Shown here one piece after another: positions 7,974 through 16,424 of a DNA stretch of 38,334 bases (positions are counted from its first letter, which is position 1; each line of letters opens with the position of its first letter). Made by a program: the position numbers and the translations under genes. Source of the DNA: Nocardia seriolae NBRC 15557 (lineage in GTDB: Bacteria > Actinomycetota > Actinomycetes > Mycobacteriales > Mycobacteriaceae); the NCBI RefSeq assembly GCF_007990715.1, contig NZ_BJWY01000074.1, positions 1 to 38,334 on the forward strand, given 5' to 3'. The notes under the pieces were generated by a model that saw only the letters and a list, made by a program, of their open reading frames with translations, did no database searches and was not told where the DNA came from.

Positions 7974-8730
7974 CCCGTTTCCTTTCCGCGAAGGCCGGCG
8001 CGGCCACCGCGAATGTCGCGAACACCCGGTCGATATCGGCGGTCTCCATGCCGTTCACGCGCAGAATCGGCAGCAGCGCACCGATATTGGGCCGCTCCAT
8101 CGGCCCGAAGCAGCCGAAGCAGCCGCGATGGTAGGCCGGGCACAGCGCGCCGCAGCCCGCGTGGGTGACCGGGCCCAGGCAGGGAATCCCGTCGGAGACG
8201 GTGACGCAGGTGGTGCCGCGGCGCTTGCATTCGGTGCACACGCTGGTGTCGGGCAGGTCCGGCGCGCGCCCGGTCAGCAGCGCGCCCAGGGTGTCGAGCA
8301 GCTGGCGGCGGTCGATCGGGCAGCCGCGCAGCTCGTAGTCCACGGGGACGTGCGCGGCGATCGGCGTCGCGGTGGCCAGCGTCGAAATGTATTGCGGGCT
8401 GGCGTAGACCACCGAGGTGAACTCGCCGATATCGGCGAAATTGCGCAGCGCCTGGATGCCGCCGTGGCTGGCGCACGCGCCGATGACCACGAGAATCTCG
8501 GACTGGGCCCGGATTTCGAGGATGCGGGTCTGCTCCTCGGGGGTGGAGACCGAACCTTCGACCAGCGAAATGTCGTAGGGCCCGGCCACATCCACGCTGC
8601 TCGCCTCCGGGAAGTGCGCGATGCGGACCCGGGTGGCGAGGGTGAGCAGTTCGTCCTCGCAGTCGAGCAGGGTCAGCTGGCAGCCGTCACAGGAGGTGAA
8701 TTTCCAGACCGCGAGGGTGGGTGTCGTCAT
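7957..8730 (-). CDS. hyhS: Group 3b-type [NiFe]-hydrogenase small subunit
   Basis: A 257-residue Fe-S subunit that relays electrons to and from the NiFe centre. The proximal-cluster motif CDGCQLTLL is at C14/C17. Further cysteines lie in IGACASHGG, the ELRGCPID motif, VCTECKRRG and the Cys-rich AGCGALCPAYHRGCFGCFGP segment, consistent with three 4Fe-4S clusters. There is no twin-arginine signal, so the enzyme is cytosolic. The ATG at 8730 overlaps the hyhG stop by one base (TGATG); the frame is open further upstream, but only this start gives the canonical N-terminus. Confidence 0.95.
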   Translation of the reverse strand: MTTPTLAVWKFTSCDGCQLTLLDCEDELLTLATRVRIAHFPEASSVDVAGPYDISLVEGSVSTPEEQTRILEIRAQSEILVVIGACASHGGIQALRNFADIGEFTSVVYASPQYISTLATATPIAAHVPVDYELRGCPIDRRQLLDTLGALLTGRAPDLPDTSVCTECKRRGTTCVTVSDGIPCLGPVTHAGCGALCPAYHRGCFGCFGPMERPNIGALLPILRVNGMETADIDRVFATFAVAAPAFAERKRDEPSQ

Positions 8731-9584
8731 CACAGCTCCCGTACCGACAGCAGGGGTTCGGCCACCGAGTAGTCCACCACCGGCCCGTCCCGGCACACCA
8801 GCAGCGGGCCGAGCTGGCAGTGGCCGCAGCGGGCGACGCCGCATTGCATATTGCGCTCCAGCGAGACCCGGATGTCGGTGGGCGGAACACCCTTGCGCAG
8901 CAGGGTGTTCGCGCAGAATCGCATCATGGGTTCGGGGCCGCACAGGAACGCGGTGGTATTGGCCGGATCCACGGACAGTTTCGCCAGCGGCTCGGTGACG
9001 AAGCCGATGGGCCCGGTCCAGCCGGGGGCCGGATGGTCGACGGTCTGATGCAGTTCGAGCAGCCCGCCCCGCCGCCAGGCCAGCTGATCGTCGTGGAACA
9101 GGATGTCGTGCGGCGTGCGCGCGCCCGTGATCACCACGACGCGGCGGTATTCGGTGCGCCGGGCCAGCGCCTCGAGCACGACCGGGCGCAGCGGGGCCAA
9201 TCCGACTCCGCCGCCGATGATCACCAGATCGCGTCCGGTCGCGGTGCCGGGCTCCCAGCCCGTGCCGAAGGGCCCGCGCACCCCGATCGTCGCGCCCACG
9301 GTCGCGTCGTGCAGGGCGGCGCTGACCGCGCCGACCGAACGGATGGTGTGTTCGAGCAGATCACCGGTGGCGGTGGGATCACCGCTGATCGAGATGGCGA
9401 TCTCGCCGACCCCGAAGCGGTAGAGCATCATGAACTGCCCGGCCCGGAACCGCGGTGCGGCGGCGGATACCGGCGTCAGCTCCAGGGTCGCGGTGTCGGC
9501 GGTCTGCTGAATCCGCCGGGTCACCCGGTAAGGGCGCATGGTGTCGGCGGAACCGGCCGCCCGCACGGGCGCGGTGCCGATCAC
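8730..9584 (-). CDS. hyhG: Hydrogenase FAD/NAD(P)-binding diaphorase subunit with C-terminal [2Fe-2S] site
   Basis: A 284-residue ferredoxin-NADP reductase-type subunit. The FAD domain carries RAGQFMMLY and ISISGDP. The NAD(P) domain carries IIGGGVGLAPLRP and FLCGPEPMM. The C-terminal cysteine pattern C-x4-C-x2-C-x7-C (CGVARCGHCQLGPLLVC, about residues 248-264) binds a [2Fe-2S] cluster, as in HydG and PyrK-like proteins. It passes electrons between NAD(P)H and the Fe-S subunits. The GTG at 9584 makes a GTGA overlap with the preceding gene and is preferred; an ATG at 9539 (MRPYRV) is the alternative and would remove 15 residues. NAD versus NADP preference cannot be read from the sequence. Confidence 0.92.
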   Translation of the reverse strand: MIGTAPVRAAGSADTMRPYRVTRRIQQTADTATLELTPVSAAAPRFRAGQFMMLYRFGVGEIAISISGDPTATGDLLEHTIRSVGAVSAALHDATVGATIGVRGPFGTGWEPGTATGRDLVIIGGGVGLAPLRPVVLEALARRTEYRRVVVITGARTPHDILFHDDQLAWRRGGLLELHQTVDHPAPGWTGPIGFVTEPLAKLSVDPANTTAFLCGPEPMMRFCANTLLRKGVPPTDIRVSLERNMQCGVARCGHCQLGPLLVCRDGPVVDYSVAEPLLSVREL

Positions 9585-10090
9585 CGCTGCGCTCCGTCCG
9601 CGCGCGGGGGAATCGTTGTGGCGGTGCGGTTCTCGGCGGGATTGCGGTAGAGGTCGAGCAGCCGGGCCCGGGTGGCCTGCAAGCGTTCCAGCAGTGCCTC
9701 GAACAGCAGCAGGGTCAGCGCGTGGCCGAAACCCGGGTCGGCGTCGGCGAATTCGGCCAGCCGGGTGGCGTCGAATTCGATGGCGCGTACGGGTTCGGCG
9801 GTGACCGCGCCGAAGTGCCAGCGGTACGGCGGTACCAGCCACGACCAGCCGAGCAGATCGCCCGCGCTCAGCGTCTGCACCACGATGTCGCCGCGCCCGG
9901 GCACCGCGGCGTCCAGCAGCACCCGGCCCGATTGCAGCAGCCAGCAGCGGTCGGCGCGTTGGCCTTCCACGATCAGTCGCCGCCCGGCGGGGTAGTGGAC
10001 GTGGCGCCCGGCCGCGGCCAGGGTCGTGCGCTTGGCGTGGTCGAGCGAGCCGAGCGGCGCGAAGGCCGACAGTTCCTCAGCGGTCACCAT
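9581..10090 (-). CDS. Cyclic-nucleotide-binding-fold (Crp/Fnr-like) protein without a DNA-binding domain
   Basis: A 169-residue protein with a cupin-like cNMP-binding fold: GRRLIVEGQRADRCWLLQSGRVLL near residues 36-60 and QTLSAGDLLGWSWLV near 72-86. A single helix follows (about 122-148), and there is no helix-turn-helix. The usual phosphate-binding cassette is poorly conserved: the region is GDLLGWSWLVPPYRWHFGAVT rather than the GE...R-S/T-A pattern. It may therefore not bind cAMP. It lies between the 4Fe-4S and diaphorase genes, overlapping both (14 bases with hyhB, GTGA with hyhG). The placement suggests a sensor, assembly or structural role in the hydrogenase rather than transcriptional control. 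Confidence 0.85.
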   Translation of the reverse strand: MVTAEELSAFAPLGSLDHAKRTTLAAAGRHVHYPAGRRLIVEGQRADRCWLLQSGRVLLDAAVPGRGDIVVQTLSAGDLLGWSWLVPPYRWHFGAVTAEPVRAIEFDATRLAEFADADPGFGHALTLLLFEALLERLQATRARLLDLYRNPAENRTATTIPPRADGAQR

Positions 10091-11225
10091 CCGGGTCCCC
10101 TTCCTGAGTTTCGGCCTTCTGGCGGAGTTCGGCGAAGCGCGCCGCCTCGGCGGTGATGTCGATGCCGGCCGGGCACCAGGCGATGCAGCGCCCGCAGCCG
10201 ACGCAGCCGGAGCTGCCGAACTGGTCGTGCCAGGTGCTGAGTTTGTGGCTCAGCCACTGCCGGTACCGGCCCTCCCCGGACTGGCGGACGCTGCCGCCGT
10301 GCAGGTAGGAGAAGTCCAGTTCGAAGCAGGAGGCCCAGTGCTCCCAGCGTTCGGCGTGCTCGCCGGTCAGGTCGGTCTGGTCCTCGGTGCTGGTGCAGAA
10401 GCAGGTGGGGCACACCATGGTGCAGTTGGCGCAGGTCAGGCAGCGGCTGGCGATGTCCTGCCAGTGCGGTGAGTCCCGGGAATCGCGAATCAGGGTGCGC
10501 AGGTCCAGTTCCGGCATGGCGCGGCCCATCTTCCCGGCGCCCGCCGCCACCTCGGCGCGGGTGTCGGTGACCTCGGCGGCGGTGGCCGGATCGGCGTGCA
10601 GTCCGGCGAGGATTCGCTCGCCCGCGGCGCTGCCGACCTCGACCAGGAACCGGTGCCCGGCGGCGTCGAGGCGTTCGGTGAGCGCGAGATCGTAACCGGC
10701 CGAAACACCCGGTCCGGTGCCCATGGACGCGCAGAAGCACACCCCGCCCGGCTCGGTGCAGTTCACCGCGACGATGAACAGTCCCGCGCGCCGGGAGGCG
10801 AAATCGGGATCCGGGTGCGCGCCGCCGCCGAGCACCCGCCCGAGGGTGGCGATGGCGGCCATATCGCAGCCGCGCACGCCCAGGAACGCGGTGGGCACCG
10901 GATCATCCCGGACGGGTACGGGATTGAGGTCCGCGTCCAGGCGTTCGATCCGGCGGCGCGGCGGGTGCAGGAACTGCTTCCAAGATCCGGGGCCCGCCGA
11001 GTGCGCGAACACCGCGGCGTCGGTGCGCCGGTGGATCCGGTAGCGGCCCGGCGCGGTCTCCACGCCCCAGCCCGTGGCCAGCGCGGCGGGCGAGTCGAGC
11101 TCGTCGAGCACGATCGCGTTGTCGCGGACCTGCGGACCGATGACCCGATATCCGTTGTCCCGCAGCCCGACCACGAGCCGGTCCAGACCGTCTCGGTCGA
11201 GTGTCGCGGTGTCACCGATGGTCAT
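10077..11225 (-). CDS. hyhB: Hydrogenase 4Fe-4S dicluster subunit (sulfhydrogenase beta type)
   Basis: A 382-residue iron-sulphur subunit. The C-terminal part holds two 4Fe-4S motifs, CLTCANCTMVCP (C262, C265, C268, C272) and CVGCGRCIAWCP (C341, C344, C347, C351). The N-terminal part has extra cysteines (GVRGCDMAAI near 120 and NCTEPGGVCFC near 156-165), which are typical of HydB/ShyB and AsrA-like proteins. It connects the diaphorase and the small subunit. It is the first gene of the operon; the ATG at 11225 has a weak GAAGG upstream. A DosR-box-like palindrome is centred about 95 bases upstream, in the 135-base gap to hypE. Confidence 0.93.
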   Translation of the reverse strand: MTIGDTATLDRDGLDRLVVGLRDNGYRVIGPQVRDNAIVLDELDSPAALATGWGVETAPGRYRIHRRTDAAVFAHSAGPGSWKQFLHPPRRRIERLDADLNPVPVRDDPVPTAFLGVRGCDMAAIATLGRVLGGGAHPDPDFASRRAGLFIVAVNCTEPGGVCFCASMGTGPGVSAGYDLALTERLDAAGHRFLVEVGSAAGERILAGLHADPATAAEVTDTRAEVAAGAGKMGRAMPELDLRTLIRDSRDSPHWQDIASRCLTCANCTMVCPTCFCTSTEDQTDLTGEHAERWEHWASCFELDFSYLHGGSVRQSGEGRYRQWLSHKLSTWHDQFGSSGCVGCGRCIAWCPAGIDITAEAARFAELRQKAETQEGDPDGDR

Positions 11226-11309
11226 GTTCGTCAGCCTTCGTTCCTCGCCCGTCGCATTCGAGTCTTCTTGAAGGTCACGGCCCCGGACACCGCCGAAGGT
11301 CCTCGCGCG

Positions 11310-11329
11310 GTGGCCCGGAGGGCCCGAAA
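11310..11329. promoter_or_regulatory. DosR-box-like palindrome upstream of hydrogenase operon
   Basis: GTGGCCCGGAGGGCCCGAAA lies 85-104 bases upstream of the first hydrogenase gene. Its complement begins TTTCGGGCCCTC, nearly the same as the site at 3569-3588. A further GC palindrome (GGGCCCGGGCCCGGGAC core, about 11337-11353) adjoins. These lie between hypE and hyhB and imply a hydrogenase promoter separate from the hyp genes. Confidence 0.55.
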
Positions 11330-11360
11330 CACGCGTGGGCCCGGGCCCGGGACACGCTGG

Positions 11361-12413
11361 TCAGCAGATGCGCGGCAGTTGCTCACCCACCAGCATGTCG
11401 ACGATCCGTCCCGCACCCATCATGGTGCGCGCGACCACCCGGCCCGCGGGTCCCTCGGTCACGTGGCCGATCACGGTGGCCTCGGCTCCGGCGGCGGTGG
11501 ACCGCATGGCCGCCAGCGCGCGCTCGGCGGCCTCGGGCGCGACGAACGCCACCAGGCAGCCCTCATTGGCCACGTGCAGCGGATCCAGGCCGAGCAGTTC
11601 GCAGGTCGAGGCGACCAGCGGGGGCACCGGCACCGCGGCCTCCTCGATCTCCACGCCCACCCCCGAGGCCACCGCGAGTTCGTTGAGCGCACTGGCCAAT
11701 CCGCCGCGGGTGGGGTCACGCAGCGCGTGGATCTCCGGTCCGCAGGCGGCGATCATGGCGGCCACCAGCTCGTGCAGCGGCGCGGTGTCGGAGAAGATCT
11801 CGCCGTCGAGGCCGAGATCGCCACGGGCGCACAGGATCGCGGTGCCGTGTGACCCGATCGGACCCGACAGCAGCACCACGTCGCCCGGCTGCCCGCGCGT
11901 CGCGTCCGGATCGGCCCCGGGCAGCCGCGCCCCGACACCGGTGGTGGTGATGTAGATGCCGTCGGCCGCGCCCCGCCCGACCACCTTGGTGTCCCCGGTG
12001 ACGACCCGGACACCGCAGGCCGCGGCGGCCTTCGCGACCGAGGCGGTGACGGCCCGCAATTCCTCGATGGGCAGGCCCTCTTCGAGGACATAGGCCAGAG
12101 ACAGGGCGATCGGGCGCGCGCCGCGCATGGCCAGATCGTTGACGGTGCCGTGCACCGCGAGCGCGCCGATGTCACCGCCGGGGAAGAAGCGCGGCGTCAC
12201 GACGTAACCGTCGGTGCTGAAAACCACTGCGGCCCCGCCGATATCGACCACCGCGGCGTCCTGTAGCGGTTCGTCCTGGCCCAGTTCGGCGGTGATCACC
12301 TGGTCGATCAGCTCGGCCATCAGCTGGCCGCCGGAGCCGTGGCCGAGCAGGATCCGTTCGGATTCCCGGTGCGGTAGCGGACAACTCGCGTCGACCGGAT
12401 TGACCGTGGTCAT
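11361..12413 (-). CDS. hypE: Hydrogenase maturation factor HypE
   Basis: A 350-residue AIR-synthase/ThiL-like protein that dehydrates the carbamoyl group on its C-terminal cysteine to a thiocyanate, the source of the CN ligands of the NiFe centre. It ends in PRIC, with the essential terminal Cys350. Other family segments are LGHGSGGQLMAELI, GGDIGALAVHGTVNDLAMRGARP, the ATP-site TGDTKVVGRG, and RDPTRGGLASALNE. The ATG at 12413 overlaps the hypD stop as ATGA. It is the last gene of the hypF-C-D-E unit. Confidence 0.97.
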   Translation of the reverse strand: MTTVNPVDASCPLPHRESERILLGHGSGGQLMAELIDQVITAELGQDEPLQDAAVVDIGGAAVVFSTDGYVVTPRFFPGGDIGALAVHGTVNDLAMRGARPIALSLAYVLEEGLPIEELRAVTASVAKAAAACGVRVVTGDTKVVGRGAADGIYITTTGVGARLPGADPDATRGQPGDVVLLSGPIGSHGTAILCARGDLGLDGEIFSDTAPLHELVAAMIAACGPEIHALRDPTRGGLASALNELAVASGVGVEIEEAAVPVPPLVASTCELLGLDPLHVANEGCLVAFVAPEAAERALAAMRSTAAGAEATVIGHVTEGPAGRVVARTMMGAGRIVDMLVGEQLPRIC

Positions 12414-13513
12414 CGAGCCGCCTCCTCGACGCGGCGGCCCGCGGTGTAGAAGGCCGCGCAGGTGCCCTCGGTCGACACCATCGGCGCGCCGAGCGGATGC
12501 CGCGGCGTGCAGCGGGTTCCGTAGGCGGGGCAGTCGGTGGGCACGGCGGTGCCGCGCAGGATGTCCCCGGCGATGCAGTCGGCGTTCTCGACGGCGGTGC
12601 CGGCGGTGACGCCGAAGCGTTGCGCCGCGTCGTGCCAGGCGAATTCGGGGGTGAGTTCGAGCCCGCTGTCGGGAATGGTCCCGATGCCGCGCCAATTGCG
12701 GTCGGTGACCCGGAACACCCGCCGGATCGCCTGCTGCGCTTCGCTGTTCCCGGACCTGCGCACCGCCCGCGCGTACTGATTGCCCAGTTCGGCCCGGCCC
12801 TCCTCGAGCTGGCGCACCGTCATGAGAATGCCCTCGAGCAGATCCAGCGGCTCGAACCCGGTGACCACGATCGGCACCCGGTATTTCTCGACGATGGGCT
12901 CGTATTCGGTCCAGCCCATCACCGCGCACACGTGCCCGGCGGCCAGGAAGCCCTGCACCTGATTGTCCGGCGCATCCAGCAGGGCGGTGATGGCCGGGGG
13001 CACCAGCACGTGGCTGACCAGCACGCTGAAATTGGCGACGCCGGTGGTGGCGGCGTGCAGCACGGCCATGGCATTGGCGGGCGCGGTGGTCTCGAAGCCG
13101 ACCGCGAAGAACACCACCTCGCGGTCGGGGTTCTCGCGCGCGATGGTGACCGCGTCCAGCGGCGAATAGACCACGCGCACATCGCCGCCGCGTGCCTTGA
13201 CCCCGAGCAGATCGCCGGTGGTGCCCGGAACCCGCAGCATGTCACCGTAGCTGGTGAAGATCACGCCCGGGCGGGCGGCGAGCTCGACGGCCCGGTCGAT
13301 CATCTCCAGCGGGGTGACGCACACCGGGCAGCCGGGCCCGTGGATCATCCGGATGCCGGCGGGCAGCAGTTCGTCGATGCCCTGGCGCACCAGGGTGTGG
13401 GTCTGCCCGCCGCAGACCTCCATGATCGCCCAGGGCTTGGTCGCGGTGGCGCGCAGTTCGGCCAGCAGTTTGCGCGCCAGTACCGGATCGCGGTACTCGT
13501 CGAGGTATTTCAT
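12410..13513 (-). CDS. hypD: Hydrogenase maturation factor HypD
   Basis: A 367-residue Fe-S scaffold on which the Fe(CN)2CO moiety is assembled with HypC. It shows the redox and metal-site motifs MEVCGGQTHT and IHGPGCPVCVTP, GFETTAPANA, GFLAAGHVCAVMG, and the C-terminal 4Fe-4S cysteines in DCIAGDI, CPAYGTRCTP and TEGTCAAFY. Length is normal. The ATG at 13513 overlaps the hypC stop (ATGA), and the stop overlaps the hypE start in the same way. Confidence 0.97.
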   Translation of the reverse strand: MKYLDEYRDPVLARKLLAELRATATKPWAIMEVCGGQTHTLVRQGIDELLPAGIRMIHGPGCPVCVTPLEMIDRAVELAARPGVIFTSYGDMLRVPGTTGDLLGVKARGGDVRVVYSPLDAVTIARENPDREVVFFAVGFETTAPANAMAVLHAATTGVANFSVLVSHVLVPPAITALLDAPDNQVQGFLAAGHVCAVMGWTEYEPIVEKYRVPIVVTGFEPLDLLEGILMTVRQLEEGRAELGNQYARAVRRSGNSEAQQAIRRVFRVTDRNWRGIGTIPDSGLELTPEFAWHDAAQRFGVTAGTAVENADCIAGDILRGTAVPTDCPAYGTRCTPRHPLGAPMVSTEGTCAAFYTAGRRVEEAAR

Positions 13514-13773
13514 CGGGCCTCCATTTCCGGGCCGAGTTCGCTTTCGAGGGCATCGGGGATGGCACGCAGCACCGCCAGGGTTTCCGCGGCCTCGGCCTCG
13601 TCCACCTGGCTGATGGCGAAACCGACGTGCACGATGACGAAGTCGCCGGGCTCCGCGTCGGGGACGTAGGCCAGGCACACCTCCCGGCGCACGCCGTCGA
13701 AATCGATGGTTCCCATGCGCAGCGGACCGTCATCGGTGACGGTCACGATGCGTCCGGGCACTCCGAGGCACAT
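13510..13773 (-). CDS. hypC: Hydrogenase maturation chaperone HypC
   Basis: An 87-residue chaperone of the HypC/HupF family. It starts MCLGVPGRI, with the essential Cys2 that binds iron and the large-subunit precursor. The central VGFAISQVDE segment is characteristic. The ATG at 13773 overlaps the last base of the hypF stop (TGATG). It delivers the Fe(CN)2CO unit from HypD to the hydrogenase large subunit. Confidence 0.96.
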   Translation of the reverse strand: MCLGVPGRIVTVTDDGPLRMGTIDFDGVRREVCLAYVPDAEPGDFVIVHVGFAISQVDEAEAAETLAVLRAIPDALESELGPEMEAR

Positions 13774-16196
13774 CAGGGTCTCCTGTTCGTGCGGGCGGCC
13801 GCGATCACGGCCTGTCCATAGCTGATTCCGCCGTCGTTCATCGGAATCCGTTCTCCGGCACAGGCATCGAATCCCGCCGCGGCGAGGCCGGCCAGGACCA
13901 GTTTGGTGAGCAGTGCGTTCTGGAAGACCCCGCCGCCCAGGCATACGGTGTCGCCCCGACCGACCGCGCTGCCCGGACCCGTCATGCCGGGATCCTTCGG
14001 GCCGCACCGGTCGGCGGCCTCGGTCGCGAAGGCCACCACGACCTCGGCCACGGTCCGATGGAAGCGGGCGGCGATCACGCCGACCTGCTGCTCTCCCAGC
14101 AGTTCCAGTGCGTGGCGCAGGGTGGGAACGGGGTCGTAGACCAGCAGTCCGTCGCGCCGATGCAGGGTCCACCGCAGCGGTGCCACAGGGTGCGGGCACG
14201 TGGTGGCCGCGGCCTCCAGCCGAACCGCGGCCTCTCCCTCGTAGGTGTTGTCGTCGCACAGGCCCAGCAGCGCGGCCAGTGCGTCGAACAGCCGTCCGGC
14301 GCTCGAGGCACGCGGGCAGTTGACGTCGCGCTCGATCATCGCGCGGATCATGGTGGTCTCCCGCGGCCCCGTTCGGCGCAGCAGCTCCGCCGCCAGCTCG
14401 GGCGGAATCGGTTGGCCGCCGAAGGTTTCCGCGCCGAACAGGTATCCCAGCGCCATGCGGGCCGGTCGGCGGACCGCGGCCTCCCCGCCGGGCAGGGGAG
14501 CGGTGGCGAAGCGGGCCACGCGCCGGTATCCGGTGTAGTCGGCGAGCAGCGCCTCGCCGCCCCAGAGGGTGCCGTCGTCGCCGAATCCCAGTCCGTCCAG
14601 GGCGATTCCGATGAAGCGGCCGGTCACGCCGTGCTCGGCGGCGGTGGCGGCGACGTGGGCGTGATGGTGCTGCACGGGGATACGACGATCGGGCTGCCAG
14701 CCGCGTCGTGCGTACTGGGTGGACAGATATCCGGGATGGCAGTCGTGCGCGACGAATTCCGGTCGTACGCCGTGCAATCGGCACAGCTCGTCCGCCGACC
14801 GCTCGAACGCGTCGCGGGTGTCGGCGTCGGCGAGATCGCCCAGGTGCGGACCGATGGTCGCCGAATCCGAAACAGCCACGGCTACAGTGTGTTTGAGTTG
14901 CGCGCCGACCGCCAGTATCGGGATGTCGGCGGGGACGGGCAGGGGGAGTGCGGTGGGCGCGAAGCCCCGCGCGCGGCGCACGGTGATCGTGCGGGCCGCC
15001 ACGATCCGCACCACCGAATCGTCGTAGCGTGATCGGATCGGGCGGTCGTGGGTGAGGATGCCGTCCGCGAGCGGACGCAGCGCGGCCGGATCTTCGGTGA
15101 GAGTCGGTGCGCCGCCGCGGTTTCCACTGGTCACCACCAGCGGGCGGTCCAGTTCGGCGAGCAGCAGGTGATGCAGCGGGCTGTAGGGCAGGAAGACCCC
15201 GATGGTGGCCACGCCCGGTGCGATCGGGGCCTGCGGGCGGCGCGGCAGCAGCACGATCGGCGCTGCGGCCGAACCCAGTTGCGCGGCGGCGAGCTCGTCC
15301 ACCGTGCCCAGCGTCCGCGCCGTGGCCAGGTCGCGAACCATCACCGCCAGGGGTTTGGCGGGCCGCGGTTTGGCCTTGCGCAACCGGGTCACCGCCTCCG
15401 CGGCCGCCGCATCGCAGACGAGCTGGAACCCGCCGACGCCCTTGACGGCGACGATGCCACCGCCCGCCACCACCGCGCACGCGGCCAGCAGTGCGGAATC
15501 TCCACTCTCGGAGGGGTGTTCGCCATCGGCGAGCCAGCTCAACCGGGGCCCGCAGTCGGGGCAGCAGATCGGTTCGGCGTGGAAGCGGCGATCGGCGGGG
15601 TCGCGGTATTCCCGCTCGCACGCCGCGCACATCGGGAAGACGCGCATGGCGGTGCGCTCACGGTCGTAGGGCAGCGCGTCGATGACCGTGGCACGCGGCC
15701 CGCAGTCGGTGCAATTGAGAAACGGATAGCGATACCGCCGGTCCGCGGGATCGAACAGTTCCCGCGCGCACGCCGCACAGGTGGCCAGGTCCGGAGGCAG
15801 CCGCGCGGTCCCGTACTCCCCGCCCGCGACACCATCGACCACCGAACCGACACCGCCGATCACCGCGGCGGCACTGTCCCCGACCGAGATGACACTGTCC
15901 ACCACCGAGAAATCCGGGCCCGGTACGGCATCGGGCTCGAGTGCGGCAACGGTGACCCGCTCGACGCGCGCCGCGGGCGGAGCCGAATCACGAAGGCGCA
16001 CGATGAAATCCGCGACCGAGGCAGCGTCACCGGCGACCCGGACGACCACTTGCCCACCGGCATTGCACACATCCCCGGACAGCCCGTATTCGCGCGCGAG
16101 CCGGTACACGAACGGACGAAATCCGACACCCTGGACGATCCCATGCACGATGATCCGCGCCCGCCGCCGCAGGCCCGCCACACCATCCGGTGTCAT
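13773..16196 (-). CDS. hypF: Carbamoyltransferase HypF
   Basis: An 807-residue protein that converts carbamoyl phosphate to carbamoyl-adenylate and loads it on HypE. An acylphosphatase domain (about 12-95) has the VQGVGFRPFVYRLA motif. Two zinc fingers follow: C140/C143 with C162/C165, and C190/C193 with C212/C215. The YrdC-like domain (about 225-410) has VKGVGGF and RPAKPLAVMV. The Kae1-like carbamoyltransferase domain runs to the end with DCHPGYLSTQYA and VQHHHAHVAA. A Val/Gly-rich insert of about 30 residues (98-130) between the first domain and the zinc fingers is unusual. The ATG at 16196 overlaps, as ATGA, the stop of a short repeat-containing frame, so the leader may be translated. Confidence 0.96.
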   Translation of the reverse strand: MTPDGVAGLRRRARIIVHGIVQGVGFRPFVYRLAREYGLSGDVCNAGGQVVVRVAGDAASVADFIVRLRDSAPPAARVERVTVAALEPDAVPGPDFSVVDSVISVGDSAAAVIGGVGSVVDGVAGGEYGTARLPPDLATCAACARELFDPADRRYRYPFLNCTDCGPRATVIDALPYDRERTAMRVFPMCAACEREYRDPADRRFHAEPICCPDCGPRLSWLADGEHPSESGDSALLAACAVVAGGGIVAVKGVGGFQLVCDAAAAEAVTRLRKAKPRPAKPLAVMVRDLATARTLGTVDELAAAQLGSAAAPIVLLPRRPQAPIAPGVATIGVFLPYSPLHHLLLAELDRPLVVTSGNRGGAPTLTEDPAALRPLADGILTHDRPIRSRYDDSVVRIVAARTITVRRARGFAPTALPLPVPADIPILAVGAQLKHTVAVAVSDSATIGPHLGDLADADTRDAFERSADELCRLHGVRPEFVAHDCHPGYLSTQYARRGWQPDRRIPVQHHHAHVAATAAEHGVTGRFIGIALDGLGFGDDGTLWGGEALLADYTGYRRVARFATAPLPGGEAAVRRPARMALGYLFGAETFGGQPIPPELAAELLRRTGPRETTMIRAMIERDVNCPRASSAGRLFDALAALLGLCDDNTYEGEAAVRLEAAATTCPHPVAPLRWTLHRRDGLLVYDPVPTLRHALELLGEQQVGVIAARFHRTVAEVVVAFATEAADRCGPKDPGMTGPGSAVGRGDTVCLGGGVFQNALLTKLVLAGLAAAGFDACAGERIPMNDGGISYGQAVIAAARTNRRP

Positions 16197-16393
16197 CGGC
16201 TCACCATGTCATGGCCCCACAATGCCTTCGCCCCACAAGGTGGCCTTCGCCCCGAAAAGTGGTCCTCGCCCGCAAGGTGGCCTTCGCCCGCGCAGTGGTC
16301 ATCGCCTGCAATGTGCCGTCGTCGACATAGCGTCGTCGCCCCGCCGAGCCATCGTCCCGCGCTGCGTCGACCCGATCGTCCGATCCTTCGCAC
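16193..16393 (-). other. Candidate short ORF with His-containing hexapeptide repeats, coupled to hypF
   Basis: This frame is open from an upstream GTG at 16444 and from another GTG at 16393. It stops in the ATGA that starts hypF. From about 16323 it reads as six-residue units aligned as HIAGDD, HCAGEG, HLAGED, HFSGRR, followed by weaker units. The ATGA coupling and position favour translation. However, the underlying DNA is an 18-base repeat, so a second minus-strand frame also reads as a six-residue periodicity. Third-position GC is similar in both frames, and no strong Shine-Dalgarno is seen. I recognise no homologue. Treat as a possible leader peptide or His-rich accessory protein; it may be non-coding. 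Confidence 0.3.
16211..16317. repeat. Imperfect 18-19-base tandem repeat in hypF leader
   Basis: About five to six degenerate direct copies, best at 16227-16245, 16246-16264, 16265-16282 and 16283-16300. The plus-strand unit is close to TTCGCCCGCAAGGTGGCC, with variants. Copies are contiguous, so this is not a CRISPR array. The array lies in the 5' leader of hypF, downstream of a DosR-box-like site. Confidence 0.75.
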
Positions 16394-16424
16394 CCAACCA
16401 CCATGTAGTGCGTCACCACCGTCC

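Noticed and set aside
9581..10090. Crp/Fnr transcription factor controlling the hydrogenase
   Set aside because: The protein ends after a single helix beyond the cNMP fold; no helix-turn-helix is present.
6681..11225. Respiratory uptake hydrogenase (group 1)
   Set aside because: The small subunit has no twin-arginine signal or C-terminal membrane anchor, there is no cytochrome b gene, and the partners are a diaphorase and a dicluster Fe-S subunit typical of group 3b.
16211..16317. Possible CRISPR array in the hypF leader
   Set aside because: The copies are contiguous and degenerate with no unique spacers, and no cas genes are nearby; it is a simple tandem repeat.
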